A stretch of DNA of 64,000 nt from DASPWW01 sp963841715 (GTDB taxonomy: Bacteria > Actinomycetota > Thermoleophilia > Solirubrobacterales > 70-9), in the NCBI GenBank assembly GCA_963841715.1, contig CAWJDP010000005.1, positions 186,001 through 250,000 of the forward strand, read 5' to 3'. Position 1 is the stretch's first letter. Every line of letters begins with the position of its first letter. The translations under genes were made by a program, and so were the position numbers. The notes below the pieces were generated by a model. The model made no database searches. It had not been told where the DNA came from and saw only the letters and a program-made list of their open reading frames with translations. Positions 1 through 8,712 of this stretch are shown here, piece by piece.

Positions 1-1110
1 ATCAGGCGAGCCGCGCGTGGACCCGCTGGGCCGAGGCCGTCGTGCGCCGGCGCTGGCTCGCCGCCGGCGCCGCGCTGGCGGTCGTCGTCGCGCTCGTCGT
101 TCGCGGCGACCCAGCTCCAGCTGGGCGACCGCCGACGCCGACTCGATCGCCAAGCAGGGCGACGCCAAGACGGGCTCACGCGCTCGAGAGCTCGGGGATC
201 GGCTCCGGCGCGCTGCTCCCGAACGAGGTGCTGATCGACGGCCCACGCAACCCGGACGCAGGTCGTCGTCGGAGATGCGGGCGATCGACGGCGTCCACGG
301 TGCGGTCGCACCCGCGAACAGCGACTGGCGCCGCGCCGGGACAGCGCTCGTCGACGTCTTTCCGACCGACGCCAGCGCCTCGCAGGCCGGGCGCGCCACA
401 CTCGATCGCGTGCGCGCGAAGGCGCGCACGCGATCGGCTCCGACGTCCGCGTCGGCGGCGAGCCGGCGCTGAACGCCGACTTCATCGGGGCCGTCTACGG
501 GAGCTTCCCGTTGATGATCGCGCTGATTGCGTTGACCACGTTCATCCTCCTGGCGCGCGCGTTCCGCTCGCTGCTGCTGCCGCTGAAGGCGGTGGTGCTG
601 AACGTGCTCAGCATCGGTGCGGCGTGGGGGGTGATGGTGCTGGTCTGGCAGCAGGGCTATGGCTCGGAGTCGATCTGGGGCATCGACGCGACGGGATCGA
701 TTCCGGCGTGGCTGCCACTGATGGTGTTCGCGTTCCTGTTCGGGCTGTCGATGGACTACGAGGTGTTCATCCTCTCGCGGATGCGCGAGGAGTTCGACCG
801 CACCGGCTCGACCAACACCGCCGTGATCCGCGGGATCGGCCGCACCGGGCGGCTGGTTACCAGCGCCGCGCTGATCCTGTTCCTGTCGTTCGTCTCGCTC
901 GCGTCTGGGCCGGACACGTACACGAAGATGTTTGCGACCGCGCTCGCGGCTGGGATCCTGTTCGACGCGACCCTGATCCGCGCTCTGCTGGTGCCGGCCG
1001 TCGTCTCGCTGCTCGGGCGCTGGAACTGGTGGCTGCCGGAGTGGTCGGCACGCCTGCTCCGCGTCGAGCCCTCGCTGCCGCGGGGCGCGACGGCGAGCGA
1101 ACCCGGCTGA
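1..1110 (+). pseudogene. MMPL-family membrane transporter, 3' part, frame-broken
   Basis: The window opens inside an MMPL/RND-type transporter gene; this family exports lipids or other hydrophobic compounds using the proton gradient. From about 424 to the stop at 1110 the frame is intact (about 229 residues): a short periplasmic stretch, then about five membrane segments, with the family's GLSMDY element near 750 that carries the proton-relay aspartate. Before 424 the protein is readable only by switching between frames: TADADSIAKQGDAKTG lies in one frame and SGIGSGALLPNEVLIDG in another. That requires at least four single-base indels. Either decay or consensus errors could explain them; similar indels in essential genes further on favour errors. 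The 5' end lies outside the window. Confidence 0.75.
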
Positions 1111-1162
1111 CCCTCGCGCCGCAGCCGAGTTGCCGCGGCGCGAAGTGGGTAGAAGTAGCCCG

Positions 1163-1233
1163 ATGGGCCGCTCGAGGAGCAGACGATCCTCGTCACCGGA
1201 GCAACCGACGGCCTCGGCAGGACGGTGGCCTGA
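1163..1233 (+). pseudogene. 5' stub of a short-chain dehydrogenase gene
   Basis: Between the transporter and the next ABC gene, one frame reads TILVTGATDGLGR followed within four codons by TGA. This is the N-terminal beta strand and glycine-rich cofactor loop (TGxxxGxG) of an NAD(P)-dependent short-chain dehydrogenase. An ATG at 1163 would start it one base out of frame. Only about 20 codons remain; no catalytic Tyr-x3-Lys region follows. It looks like the remnant of a deletion or an assembly junction. Confidence 0.45.
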
Positions 1234-1240
1234 CCGCGTC

Positions 1241-2170
1241 GTGAGCGGCGCCGCCGGCCATCCCGCGATCTCGGTCCGGGGCCTGCGCAAGTCGTACGGC
1301 GACCACGAGGCGGTGAAGGGAATCGACCTCGACGTCAAGCCCGGAGACGTGTTCGGCTTCCTGGGGCCGAACGGAGCCGGGAAGACGACGACGATCGAGA
1401 TTCTCGAGGGCTACCGGCCGCGGACCGCCGGCGAGGTCTCGGTGCTGGGCGTCGATCCCGCGCGCCCAAGCCGCGAGTGGCGCGAGCGGGTCGGGCTCGT
1501 GCTCCAGAGCTGCGAGCTCGAGCCGCTGCTGACGCTCGGCGAGACGATGGCGCTGTACGCGAGCTTCTACGAGCGTCCGCGGCCGACCCGTGAGGTGATC
1601 GAGCTCGTTGGCCTCGACGGCGAGCTCGACACCCGCATCGCCCATCTCTCCGGCGGCCAGCGCCGCCGCGCCGACGTCGGGCTGGCGCTGATCGGCGACC
1701 CCGACCTCGTCTTCCTCGACGAGCCGACGACCGGGTTCGACCCGACGGCGCGACGCGGCGCGTGGAGCATGATCGAGGGCCTGAAGCGGCTCGGGAAGAC
1801 CGTATTCCTGACCACGCACTACATGGAGGAGGCGCAGCGACTGTCGGACCGGGTCGCGATCCTTCGCGACGGCGAGATCGTCGCCGCCGGGGCCCCGGAC
1901 GAGCTCGGCGTGAACGGCGACGCGAGCACGGTGATCTCGTTCCGACTCCCCGCGGGTACGACGCTTGAGACGGTGCGCGAGGCGCTCGACGCCCCCGCCG
2001 AGCCCGACGGCAGCTTCGTCCGGCTCGAGACCGACGACGCCCAACGGGCGCTGTACCGGCTGCTGTCATGGGCCGACCGCGGCGGTGTGCGGCTGGAGGG
2101 GATCGAGGTGCGAAAGCCCGACCTCGAGGACGTGTTCGTGGCCCTGACCGGGAGCCGGACCGGTGAGTGA
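1241..2170 (+). CDS. ABC transporter ATP-binding protein
   Basis: This is the cytoplasmic ATPase of a two-gene ABC exporter, probably for drugs or lipids. With a GTG start at 1241 it has 309 residues. Walker A GPNGAGKT is at residues 42-49, the Q-loop Gln near 89, signature LSGGQ at 136-140, Walker B LVFLDEP around 156-162 and the H-loop TTHYMEE near 193. The C-terminal 80 residues form the extra domain typical of DrrA/CcmA-type ATPases. The frame is open upstream to 1130, but that stretch covers the dehydrogenase stub, so GTG 1241 is preferred. Its last 8 bases overlap the permease gene, indicating translational coupling. The substrate is not determinable. Confidence 0.88.
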   Translation: MSGAAGHPAISVRGLRKSYGDHEAVKGIDLDVKPGDVFGFLGPNGAGKTTTIEILEGYRPRTAGEVSVLGVDPARPSREWRERVGLVLQSCELEPLLTLGETMALYASFYERPRPTREVIELVGLDGELDTRIAHLSGGQRRRADVGLALIGDPDLVFLDEPTTGFDPTARRGAWSMIEGLKRLGKTVFLTTHYMEEAQRLSDRVAILRDGEIVAAGAPDELGVNGDASTVISFRLPAGTTLETVREALDAPAEPDGSFVRLETDDAQRALYRLLSWADRGGVRLEGIEVRKPDLEDVFVALTGSRTGE

Positions 2171-2948
2171 CGCCCGGATCGTTCTCGCCCAGGCGCGCTA
2201 TGCGATCCTCGTCGCGATTCGCAATCCGCGCACGATCGTCTTCGCGACCGTCTTCCCGCTGATCCTGCTGGTGATGTTCAACTCGATCTTCACCTCGGGG
2301 AGCTCGGAGACGACGCACTTCTCCGGCGGGACGATCGCCGCCTCGGCCTACTTCACCGCGGGGCTGGCCGCCTACGCCGTCGCGCTGCAGACATTCACAG
2401 GACTCGTCGTGATCGTGACGACGATGCGCGAGACGGGCCAGTTGAAGCGCAGGCGCGGGACCCCGATGCCGGCGTGGACGTTCATGGTCGGATACCCGCT
2501 GCGCGCGGTCACGCTCTCGGGACTGATGGTGATCGCGCTGTTCGCGATTGGTGCGCTCGCCTACTCCGTCAACGTCCCGGCCGAGGCGGCGCTCGGGATT
2601 GCAATCTATGTGTTGCTCGGCACCGCCGCGTTTGCGACCCTGGCGATGGCGGCGACGATCGCCACGCCCACGGTTGACGTAGCCTCGAGCGTCGGCCCGT
2701 TTGTGACCGTGATGCTGTCGTTCATCTCGGGGATCTTCGTCCCCGTGTCGACGCTTCCGGACTGGCTCGAGCAGGTCGGGAAGGTGTTCCCGCTCTACCA
2801 CCTCGCGGACGGGCTCCAGAACGCCGTCGCGGGCTCGGGGACCGGGCTGGTCTGGAACGACCTCCAGAGTCTGATCGTCTGGGGGCTGATCGGGCTCTTC
2901 GTAGCCGCGCGGCGGTTCCGCTGGGAGCCCCAGTCCGCGCCCGCCTAG
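2163..2948 (+). CDS. ABC-2 type transporter permease
   Basis: Membrane partner of the preceding ATPase; 261 residues with six predicted membrane segments in the ABC-2 fold. The N-terminal cytoplasmic helix (RIVLAQARYAILVAIRNPRT) precedes the first segment, which is usual for this family. The loop sequence FISGIFVPVSTLPDWLEQ and the following FPLYHLADGL match the conserved late region of DrrB-like permeases. GTG start at 2163 lies inside the ATPase gene. Its stop overlaps that of the convergent antiporter gene by 4 bases, leaving no room for a terminator between them. Confidence 0.87.
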   Translation: MSDARIVLAQARYAILVAIRNPRTIVFATVFPLILLVMFNSIFTSGSSETTHFSGGTIAASAYFTAGLAAYAVALQTFTGLVVIVTTMRETGQLKRRRGTPMPAWTFMVGYPLRAVTLSGLMVIALFAIGALAYSVNVPAEAALGIAIYVLLGTAAFATLAMAATIATPTVDVASSVGPFVTVMLSFISGIFVPVSTLPDWLEQVGKVFPLYHLADGLQNAVAGSGTGLVWNDLQSLIVWGLIGLFVAARRFRWEPQSAPA

Positions 2949-4540
2949 CGCGGGGTGATCTCCAGCCGCGTCTCCTCGAGGTCGAGCTCGCGCTCGATCG
3001 CGCGCATCACGTCGTCCGAGATCTCGCCGCCGTTTCGCAGCCCGACGATCGCGCGCCGCTGCGCCCTCAGGACCATCTTCACGGTGCGCTGGTAGGCGAG
3101 CGAGCGGTCCTCGTAGCCGTCGTCCTCGACCTCCCCGGCGCGAGCGCCGAAGCGGCGCAGGCGGTAGTCGTAGGCGCGGCGCATGCGCTCGACCGTGTCG
3201 TCGCGCGTCCACTCCTCCCCGACGAGCGCGTCGAGCTCCCCCAGGGCAGCGCGTGCCGCCGTCAGCCGCGCTTGGACCTCCTCCCGCTCCTGCTCCTCCC
3301 CGTCGTCGACGACCCCGAGCATGCGGATCAGCGCCGGCAAGGTCAGCCCCTGGACGACGAGCGAGAACAGGATCACGGCGAAGGTAAGGAACAGAATCAG
3401 GTCGCGTCGGGGGAGCGCCGCGCCGGTGTCGGTATGCAGGGGCAGCGCGAGCGCGGCGGCGAGCGAGACCGCGCCACGCATCCCACTCCACGCGAGGACG
3501 ATCCGCGGCCCGGGGCCGACGCGGCGAAGCCGCTGCGTGTCGCGGCGGTCGATCGCGCGGATCAGGTACGGAACGGTGAACACCCAGACGAGCCGCGTCC
3601 CGATCACCACCGAGCCCGTCAGCGCGGCGTAGCCGAACAGCTCCAACGGCGAGTAGCCCGAGATCCCGTCGAGGATCCCCCGCAGCTGCAGCCCGATCAG
3701 CAGGAACAGGGTCGCGTTGAGCAGAAACACGAGCACGTCCCAGGTTGCGAAACCCTGGATCCGCATCCGCGCCGAGCTAATCGTCGGAGAGGCCCAGCTG
3801 ATGTAGAGCCCGGCGGCGACCGCCGCGAGTACGCCCGAGAGCCCGAGGCGCTGGGCGGGGACGTAGGCGGCGTAGCCGGTCAGCAGCGAGATCGTGATCT
3901 CGACCGGAGGGTCCTCGAGCCGGCGGCGGACCTCGCCGATCAGCCACGCAACCGCGAGCCCGATCGCGATCCCGCCGAGCGCCGCGAGGACGAACTCTCC
4001 CGCGGCGTGGGCGAGCGAGAAGGTGCCGCCGACCGCCGCGGCGACCGCGACCCGGTACGCGATCAGCGCCGAGGCGTCGTTGATCAGGCTCTCGCCCTCG
4101 ATGATCGTGACGATCCCGCGCGGCGCTCCGAGCCGGCTCATGATCGATGTCGCCGCGACCGGGTCGGTCGGCGAGACGATCGCCCCGAGCGCGAACGCCA
4201 TCGCCCACGGCAGCCCCGGGATCACGGCGTGCGCGACGACCGCGACCGCGGCCGTCGTCGCGAGCACGAGCCCAATTGCGGAGATCGTGATCGGGCGCGC
4301 GGCGCGGCGGAGGTCGCGCAACGAGGAATTGAACGCGGCGAAGTAGAGCAGCGGCGGAAGGAAGATCACGAGCACGAGCTCGGGATCGAGCTTGATCTCC
4401 GGAACGCCCGGCATCACGCCGATCACAAGCCCGCCGAGCACGAGCAGGATCGGATACGGGATCGAGAGCACGCGGGCGAGGGTCGCGAGCCCGGCGACGG
4501 CGACGAACAGACCGATCAGGAAGACCTCGATGTGGGCCAA
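2945..4540 (-). CDS. CPA1-family Na+/H+ antiporter
   Basis: Inner-membrane cation/proton antiporter of 531 residues. About twelve membrane segments fill residues 1-400, followed by a charged cytoplasmic tail of about 130 residues. The family's active-site elements are present: SPTDPVAA (about 123-130) and GESLINDASAL (149-159), whose Asn-Asp pair is the transport site of the NhaP/NHE (CPA1) group. The most likely role is sodium or potassium extrusion and pH homeostasis. The ATG start is only 14 bases from one possible start of the divergent cyclase gene, so both promoters must be very compact. Confidence 0.9.
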   Translation of the reverse strand: MAHIEVFLIGLFVAVAGLATLARVLSIPYPILLVLGGLVIGVMPGVPEIKLDPELVLVIFLPPLLYFAAFNSSLRDLRRAARPITISAIGLVLATTAAVAVVAHAVIPGLPWAMAFALGAIVSPTDPVAATSIMSRLGAPRGIVTIIEGESLINDASALIAYRVAVAAAVGGTFSLAHAAGEFVLAALGGIAIGLAVAWLIGEVRRRLEDPPVEITISLLTGYAAYVPAQRLGLSGVLAAVAAGLYISWASPTISSARMRIQGFATWDVLVFLLNATLFLLIGLQLRGILDGISGYSPLELFGYAALTGSVVIGTRLVWVFTVPYLIRAIDRRDTQRLRRVGPGPRIVLAWSGMRGAVSLAAALALPLHTDTGAALPRRDLILFLTFAVILFSLVVQGLTLPALIRMLGVVDDGEEQEREEVQARLTAARAALGELDALVGEEWTRDDTVERMRRAYDYRLRRFGARAGEVEDDGYEDRSLAYQRTVKMVLRAQRRAIVGLRNGGEISDDVMRAIERELDLEETRLEITPR

Positions 4541-4554
4541 GGCGCAATCATCGC

Positions 4555-5388
4555 GTGCGCGGCCCCGCGACGAAAGATAGGCTCACCGGCCTGATGAGCG
4601 CCGCCGGCGATGGCGATCCTGCGTCCGGCTCGGACAACCTCCGCGCGCGCGCGCGCCGCGCCGACGCGAACCCGGAGCTCGTCGCGACGGCGAAGCTGAT
4701 CAGGAGGGTTCTTCCCGGCGGCGAGCCTGCCGACGAGGACTTCAAGTCCTCGAATCAGCTCCGCGCGCGGCTCGCGCAGGCCCTGGCCGAAATGCCGCCG
4801 GAGCAGCCGAGCACGATGCGCGAGCTGGGATTCGGAGTCCTGAAGACGTGGGAGGCGCTCTCCGAGGCACAGCGCCGCAGACGCGGCGAGGCCGGCGCGG
4901 CGATCATGTTCACGGATCTCGTCGGCTTCTCGGACTGGGCGCTCGAGGCAGGCGATGAGGCCGCCGTGGAGCTCCTCGCCAAAGTGGGCAGCGCGGAGCA
5001 CGACGCGATCTCGGAGCACTCCGGCGTGCTCGTGAAGCGGCTCGGCGACGGCTCGATGTCCGTCTTCGACGACCCCGAGGACGCGGTGCGCGCCGCGGCT
5101 GACATCCAGCGGGCCCTGGCGCAGATCGACGTCGAGGGCTATACCCCGCAGCTCCGCGCCGGGGTCCACATGGGTCATCCGCGGAAGGTGGGCAAGGACT
5201 ATCTCGGCGTCGACGTAAACATCGCGGCGCGCGTCGTCGACGCTGCGAAGCGCGATCAGATCCTCGCCTCGGACGTCGCCGGCGAGCGCCTCGCAGCGGA
5301 GGAGTTCCGGCTCGGAAGGCGGCGCCGCCTCAAGGCGCCAGGAGCCCCGGATGAGCTCACGGTGCTCAGCGTCGTGCCGATCGATTGA
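4555..5388 (+). CDS. Class III adenylate/guanylate cyclase
   Basis: Cytoplasmic nucleotide cyclase of up to 277 residues. The C-terminal catalytic domain holds the complete set: first metal-binding Asp in FTDLVGFS (D121), second in KRLGDGSMS (D165), and the transition-state pair N222 and R226 in VDVNIAARVVDA. The N-terminal 110 residues are helical and resemble the regulatory regions of Mycobacterium-type pH- or ligand-responsive cyclases, without a recognised sensor domain. GTG 4555 or ATG 4594 could start it; ATG 4594 leaves more intergenic space and is equally plausible. The stop codon overlaps the following ABC gene. Nucleotide specificity (ATP or GTP) cannot be read with confidence. Confidence 0.85.
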   Translation: MRGPATKDRLTGLMSAAGDGDPASGSDNLRARARRADANPELVATAKLIRRVLPGGEPADEDFKSSNQLRARLAQALAEMPPEQPSTMRELGFGVLKTWEALSEAQRRRRGEAGAAIMFTDLVGFSDWALEAGDEAAVELLAKVGSAEHDAISEHSGVLVKRLGDGSMSVFDDPEDAVRAAADIQRALAQIDVEGYTPQLRAGVHMGHPRKVGKDYLGVDVNIAARVVDAAKRDQILASDVAGERLAAEEFRLGRRRRLKAPGAPDELTVLSVVPID

Positions 5389-6108
5389 CCGCCTCCGACG
5401 CGATTTCGATCGACGGCCTCCGGGTGAGGCGGGGCGAGCGGCTCGTGCTCGATGGGCTCTCGCTGGCGCTGCCACACGGGCACGTGTGCGGGCTGCTCGG
5501 CCCCTCCGGGTCCGGGAAGTCGACGTTGATGCGGGCGATCGTCGGAGTCCAGATCGTCGAGGCGGGCGAGGTTCGGATCCTCGGCGAGCCGGCCGGGTCG
5601 GCCTCGCTCCGCCGCCGGGTCGCGTACACGACCCAGGCGCCGTCCGTGTACGCGGACCTGGACGTGCGCGAGAACCTCGAGTTCTTCGCCAGCGTGCTCG
5701 GCGTCGCGCGCTCACGCGTGGACGAGGTTCTCGACACCGCCGAGCTCGCAGGCTTCGAGCACCAGCTCGTGCGCAACCTCTCCGGCGGCGCAACGGGCCC
5801 GCGTGTCAGTAGGCGTCGCGCTGCTCGGCAAACCGGAGCTGCTGATCCTCGACGAGCCGACGGTCGGGCTCGACCCGGTTCTGCGACGGGAGTTCTGGCG
5901 CACCTTCCACGCGCTCGCCGACGAGGGAGCGACGCTGCTCGTCTCGAGCCACGTGATGGACGAGGCGGAGCGCTGCGATCACCTCGTGCTGATCCGGGAC
6001 GGCGGCATCCTCGCCAACGAGACTCCGGACGATCTGCTTCGCAAGACCGGGGCGGACCACGTCGAGGCGGCGTTCCTCGAGCTGATCGAAGCGGGCGAAA
6101 CGCGATGA
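5385..6108 (+). pseudogene. ABC transporter ATP-binding protein, frameshifted in the signature motif
   Basis: ATPase subunit of a second two-gene ABC exporter. Walker A GPSGSGKST lies about 40 residues in, and Walker B LLILDEPTVGLDP and the H-loop SSHVMDEAERC follow. The gene is broken by one extra G at about 5790, exactly within LSGGQ: before it the frame reads NLSGG, after it QRARVSVGVALLGKP continues from base 5791. With the G removed it encodes a normal protein of about 240 residues. The start is TTG 5385, overlapping the cyclase stop; the end overlaps the permease as ATGA. A consensus error is more likely than true loss, because both halves are well conserved. Confidence 0.8.
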
Positions 6109-6842
6109 GCGCTCGGATCGTGCTCGCCACGACGCGCCGCGTATGGCGGCAGCTGCGCCACGATCCCCGCACGCTCGCCTACCTGATCCTGATCCCGTGC
6201 GTGCTGATGGTGCTGCTGCGCTACATCTTCGACTCGCAGCCGCAGACGTTCCAGCAGGTCGGCATCCCGCTGATCGGGATCTTCCCGCTGATCTCGATGT
6301 TCCTCGTGACCTCGATCTCGCTGCTGCGCGAGCGCACGTCGGGCACGCTCGAGCGGCTGATGACGATGCCGCTCGCCAAGGCCGACCTGCTGTTCGGGTA
6401 CGGGATCGCGTTCGCGGGTGTCGCGATCGTCCAGGCCGCGGTCGTCACCGGGCTCGGCGTCGGGATGCTCGGGCTCGACGTCCACGGCTCGCTCGTTCTC
6501 GTTCTGCTGCTCGCGGTCCTCAACGCGATCCTCGGAAGCTCGCTGGGACTGTTCGCTTCGGCGTTCGCCGCGACCGAGTTCCAGGTCGTCCAGTTCATGC
6601 CCGCGTTCGTGCTCCCGCAGCTCCTGCTCTGCGGGCTGTTCGTGTCGCGCGACGCGATGGCGGGGGTGCTGCACGCAATCTCCGACGCGCTGCCGATGAC
6701 CTACGCATATGACGGGTTGCGGCGCGCCGGAGAATCGGCTCACATCGGGGGAGCGCTCGTCGCCGACATCGCGGTCGTCGCGGGCTTCGCCGTCGTCGCG
6801 CTGCTCGCCTCCGCGGCGACGCTTCGCCGCCGCACGGCCTGA
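6105..6842 (+). CDS. ABC-2 type transporter permease
   Basis: Membrane subunit paired with the preceding ATPase, 245 residues and six predicted membrane segments. The first cytoplasmic helix (RRVWRQLRHDPRTLAYLIL) and the RERTSGTLERLMTMPLAKAD loop between the second and third segments are diagnostic for ABC-2/YhgE-like exporters. Start ATG 6105 overlaps the ATPase stop. The substrate is unknown; exporters of this type often handle antibiotics or lipids. A short GC-rich hairpin (CCGCCGGGCGG) follows the stop and may end transcription before metF. Confidence 0.87.
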   Translation: MSARIVLATTRRVWRQLRHDPRTLAYLILIPCVLMVLLRYIFDSQPQTFQQVGIPLIGIFPLISMFLVTSISLLRERTSGTLERLMTMPLAKADLLFGYGIAFAGVAIVQAAVVTGLGVGMLGLDVHGSLVLVLLLAVLNAILGSSLGLFASAFAATEFQVVQFMPAFVLPQLLLCGLFVSRDAMAGVLHAISDALPMTYAYDGLRRAGESAHIGGALVADIAVVAGFAVVALLASAATLRRRTA

Positions 6843-6908
6843 CCGCCGCCGGGCGGCTGAACAGGCGCCTGCGTTCCGGCGCGGGCCCATCTCTACCATG
6901 CCCCGACG

Positions 6909-7841
6909 ATGCGCATCGACGAGATCCTCGCCACGAAGCGGCCGGTGTTCTCATTCGAGTTCTTCCCTCCCCGGAAGCCGGGGGGGATCGAGACTCTGCG
7001 CGAGACGATCGAGACGCTGAAGCCGCTCGAGCCCGACTTCGTCTCGGTCACCTACGGGGCCGGAGGCGCGACCCGGGAGGGGACGGTGGAGCTTGCCGGG
7101 GAGATCAAGAACGAGCTCGGGATCGAGACGATGGGCCACCTGAGCTGCGTCGGGGAGCCGGTCGAGATGCTGCGCGAGATGCTCGCCAAGTTCGAGGCTC
7201 AGGGGATCCAGAACCTGTTCGCGCTGCGCGGCGATCCGCCGCGCGGCGAGGTCGAATTCCGCCCCGCCCCGGGCGGATTCACCTCCTCGCCCCAGCTCGT
7301 CACGCTGGCCTTTGAGCACTTCGACTTCGCGATCGGGGGGGCGTGCTTCCCGGAGGTCCACCCCGAGGCCGCGAGCCCCGAGGCCGACCTCGCGTTCCTG
7401 AAGACGAAGGTCGAGGCGGGCGCGAGCTTCCTGATCACGCAGCTGTTCTTCGACAACGCGCTCTACTTCAACTTTGTCGCGGCCGCGCGCGCCGTCGGCA
7501 TCGATGTCCCGATCATCGCCGGATTGATGCCGATCACGAGCTACGCCCAGATTCGCCGCTTCTGCGATCTCTGCGGCGCGTCGATCCCGTCCCCGCTCGC
7601 TGCGGCGATGGAGGCGCTCGACGGCAACGAGCAGGCCGAGTTCGAGCTCGGTGTTGCGTACGCTGCCCAGCAGGCCGCCGAGCTCCTTGCCGCCGGCGCT
7701 CCCGGGCTCCACTTCTACACGATCAACAGGGCGCCCGCGACGCGTGCCGTGCTCGGAGCGCTGCGCGCCGCGCGGCCGTGGGAGCGGGTGCCCGGTGGCT
7801 CGACGGCGCTGACGACGCCGTCGGTCCAGGCCGCCGAATAG
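6909..7841 (+). CDS. metF: Methylenetetrahydrofolate reductase
   Basis: Reduces 5,10-methylenetetrahydrofolate to 5-methyltetrahydrofolate with FAD, feeding methionine synthesis. The 310-residue protein has the whole TIM barrel: FSFEFFPP at residues 14-21 with the catalytic Glu17, VTYGAGG, the FAD loop LFALRGDPP and the Gln in ITQLFFD. Length matches bacterial MetF. It is preceded by 66 bases containing a hairpin but no obvious S-adenosylmethionine riboswitch, and is followed after 13 bases by the hydrolase gene, so the two may be co-transcribed. Confidence 0.95.
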   Translation: MRIDEILATKRPVFSFEFFPPRKPGGIETLRETIETLKPLEPDFVSVTYGAGGATREGTVELAGEIKNELGIETMGHLSCVGEPVEMLREMLAKFEAQGIQNLFALRGDPPRGEVEFRPAPGGFTSSPQLVTLAFEHFDFAIGGACFPEVHPEAASPEADLAFLKTKVEAGASFLITQLFFDNALYFNFVAAARAVGIDVPIIAGLMPITSYAQIRRFCDLCGASIPSPLAAAMEALDGNEQAEFELGVAYAAQQAAELLAAGAPGLHFYTINRAPATRAVLGALRAARPWERVPGGSTALTTPSVQAAE

Positions 7842-7854
7842 ACTCCCCGGCAGG

Positions 7855-8697
7855 ATGAGCGTCACGTCCGCGCGCAGCGACTCGTTCGACTACGAGGGGC
7901 ACAGGATTGCGTACGACGAGTACGGGTCGGGGGACCGGGTGCTCGTGCTCACCCACGGGCTGCTGATGAACAGCCGCATGTACGAGCGGCTCGGCCCCGC
8001 GATCGCCGAGCGGGGCAACCGCGTGATCTGCCTCAACGTGCTCGGGCACGGACCGTCAGACGCGCCCGAGGAGCTCGGCTACTACTCGATGAGCGCGTTC
8101 GCCGACCAGACCGAGGCGCTGCTCGACCACATCGGCGTCGGCCAGGCGGTGATCGGCGGGACGTCGCTGGGTTCGAACGTCGCGCTTGAGTTCGCCGTCC
8201 GGCACCCCACCCGGGCGCGGGCGCTGTTCATGGAGATGCCGGTGCTCGAGAACGCGCTCGTCGCCGTCGCCGTGATCTTCACGCCGATCATGCTCGCGCT
8301 CCAGGTCGGCGGTCCGGTGCTGCGGGCGATGGCCGGGCTCGCGCGGCAGGTTCCCCGCACGCACTACCTCGTCGACATCGCGCTCGACTGGGCGCGCCGC
8401 GATCCCGAGCGCTCCGCGAACGTCCTCCGGGGGCTGCTGCTCGGGCGCAGCGCCCCGATCGCGGAGCAGCGACGGAAGATCGAGCAGCCGACGCTGATCG
8501 TCGGGCACCCGTCCGACCCGCTGCACCCGTTCGCCGACTCCGACCAGCTCGCCGAGGAGCTCCCCAACGGGCGCCTCGTCGACGCGAGCTCGATCATGGA
8601 GTGGCGAACGCACCCCGAGCGGCTGAACGCCGAGCTGAGCGAGTTCCTGGACGAAGTCTGGGGCGAGGGCAAGGCCCGGCTTCGCGACACCGGTTAG
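7855..8697 (+). CDS. Alpha/beta-fold hydrolase
   Basis: Cytoplasmic hydrolase of 280 residues with the canonical fold: oxyanion HG at about 34-35, nucleophile elbow GTSLG with Ser104, the acid in the GHPSDPLHP turn near 218-226, and a candidate catalytic His in WRTHPERLN near the C-terminus. A hydrophobic cap (EMPVLENALVAVAVIFTPIM) covers the active site. It most resembles esterases and the MhpC-type C-C hydrolases, but the substrate is not identifiable. Start ATG 7855, 13 bases after metF. Confidence 0.85.
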   Translation: MSVTSARSDSFDYEGHRIAYDEYGSGDRVLVLTHGLLMNSRMYERLGPAIAERGNRVICLNVLGHGPSDAPEELGYYSMSAFADQTEALLDHIGVGQAVIGGTSLGSNVALEFAVRHPTRARALFMEMPVLENALVAVAVIFTPIMLALQVGGPVLRAMAGLARQVPRTHYLVDIALDWARRDPERSANVLRGLLLGRSAPIAEQRRKIEQPTLIVGHPSDPLHPFADSDQLAEELPNGRLVDASSIMEWRTHPERLNAELSEFLDEVWGEGKARLRDTG

Positions 8698-8712
8698 CCG
8701 AGCCCGCGTCTA

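Noticed and set aside
3272..4594. 440-codon frame antisense to the Na+/H+ antiporter
   Set aside because: Highly charged, repetitive composition typical of antisense frames in GC-rich DNA; the antiporter on the other strand is clear.
6843..6908. Riboswitch before metF
   Set aside because: Only 66 bases with a simple GC hairpin; no S-adenosylmethionine or cobalamin riboswitch core.
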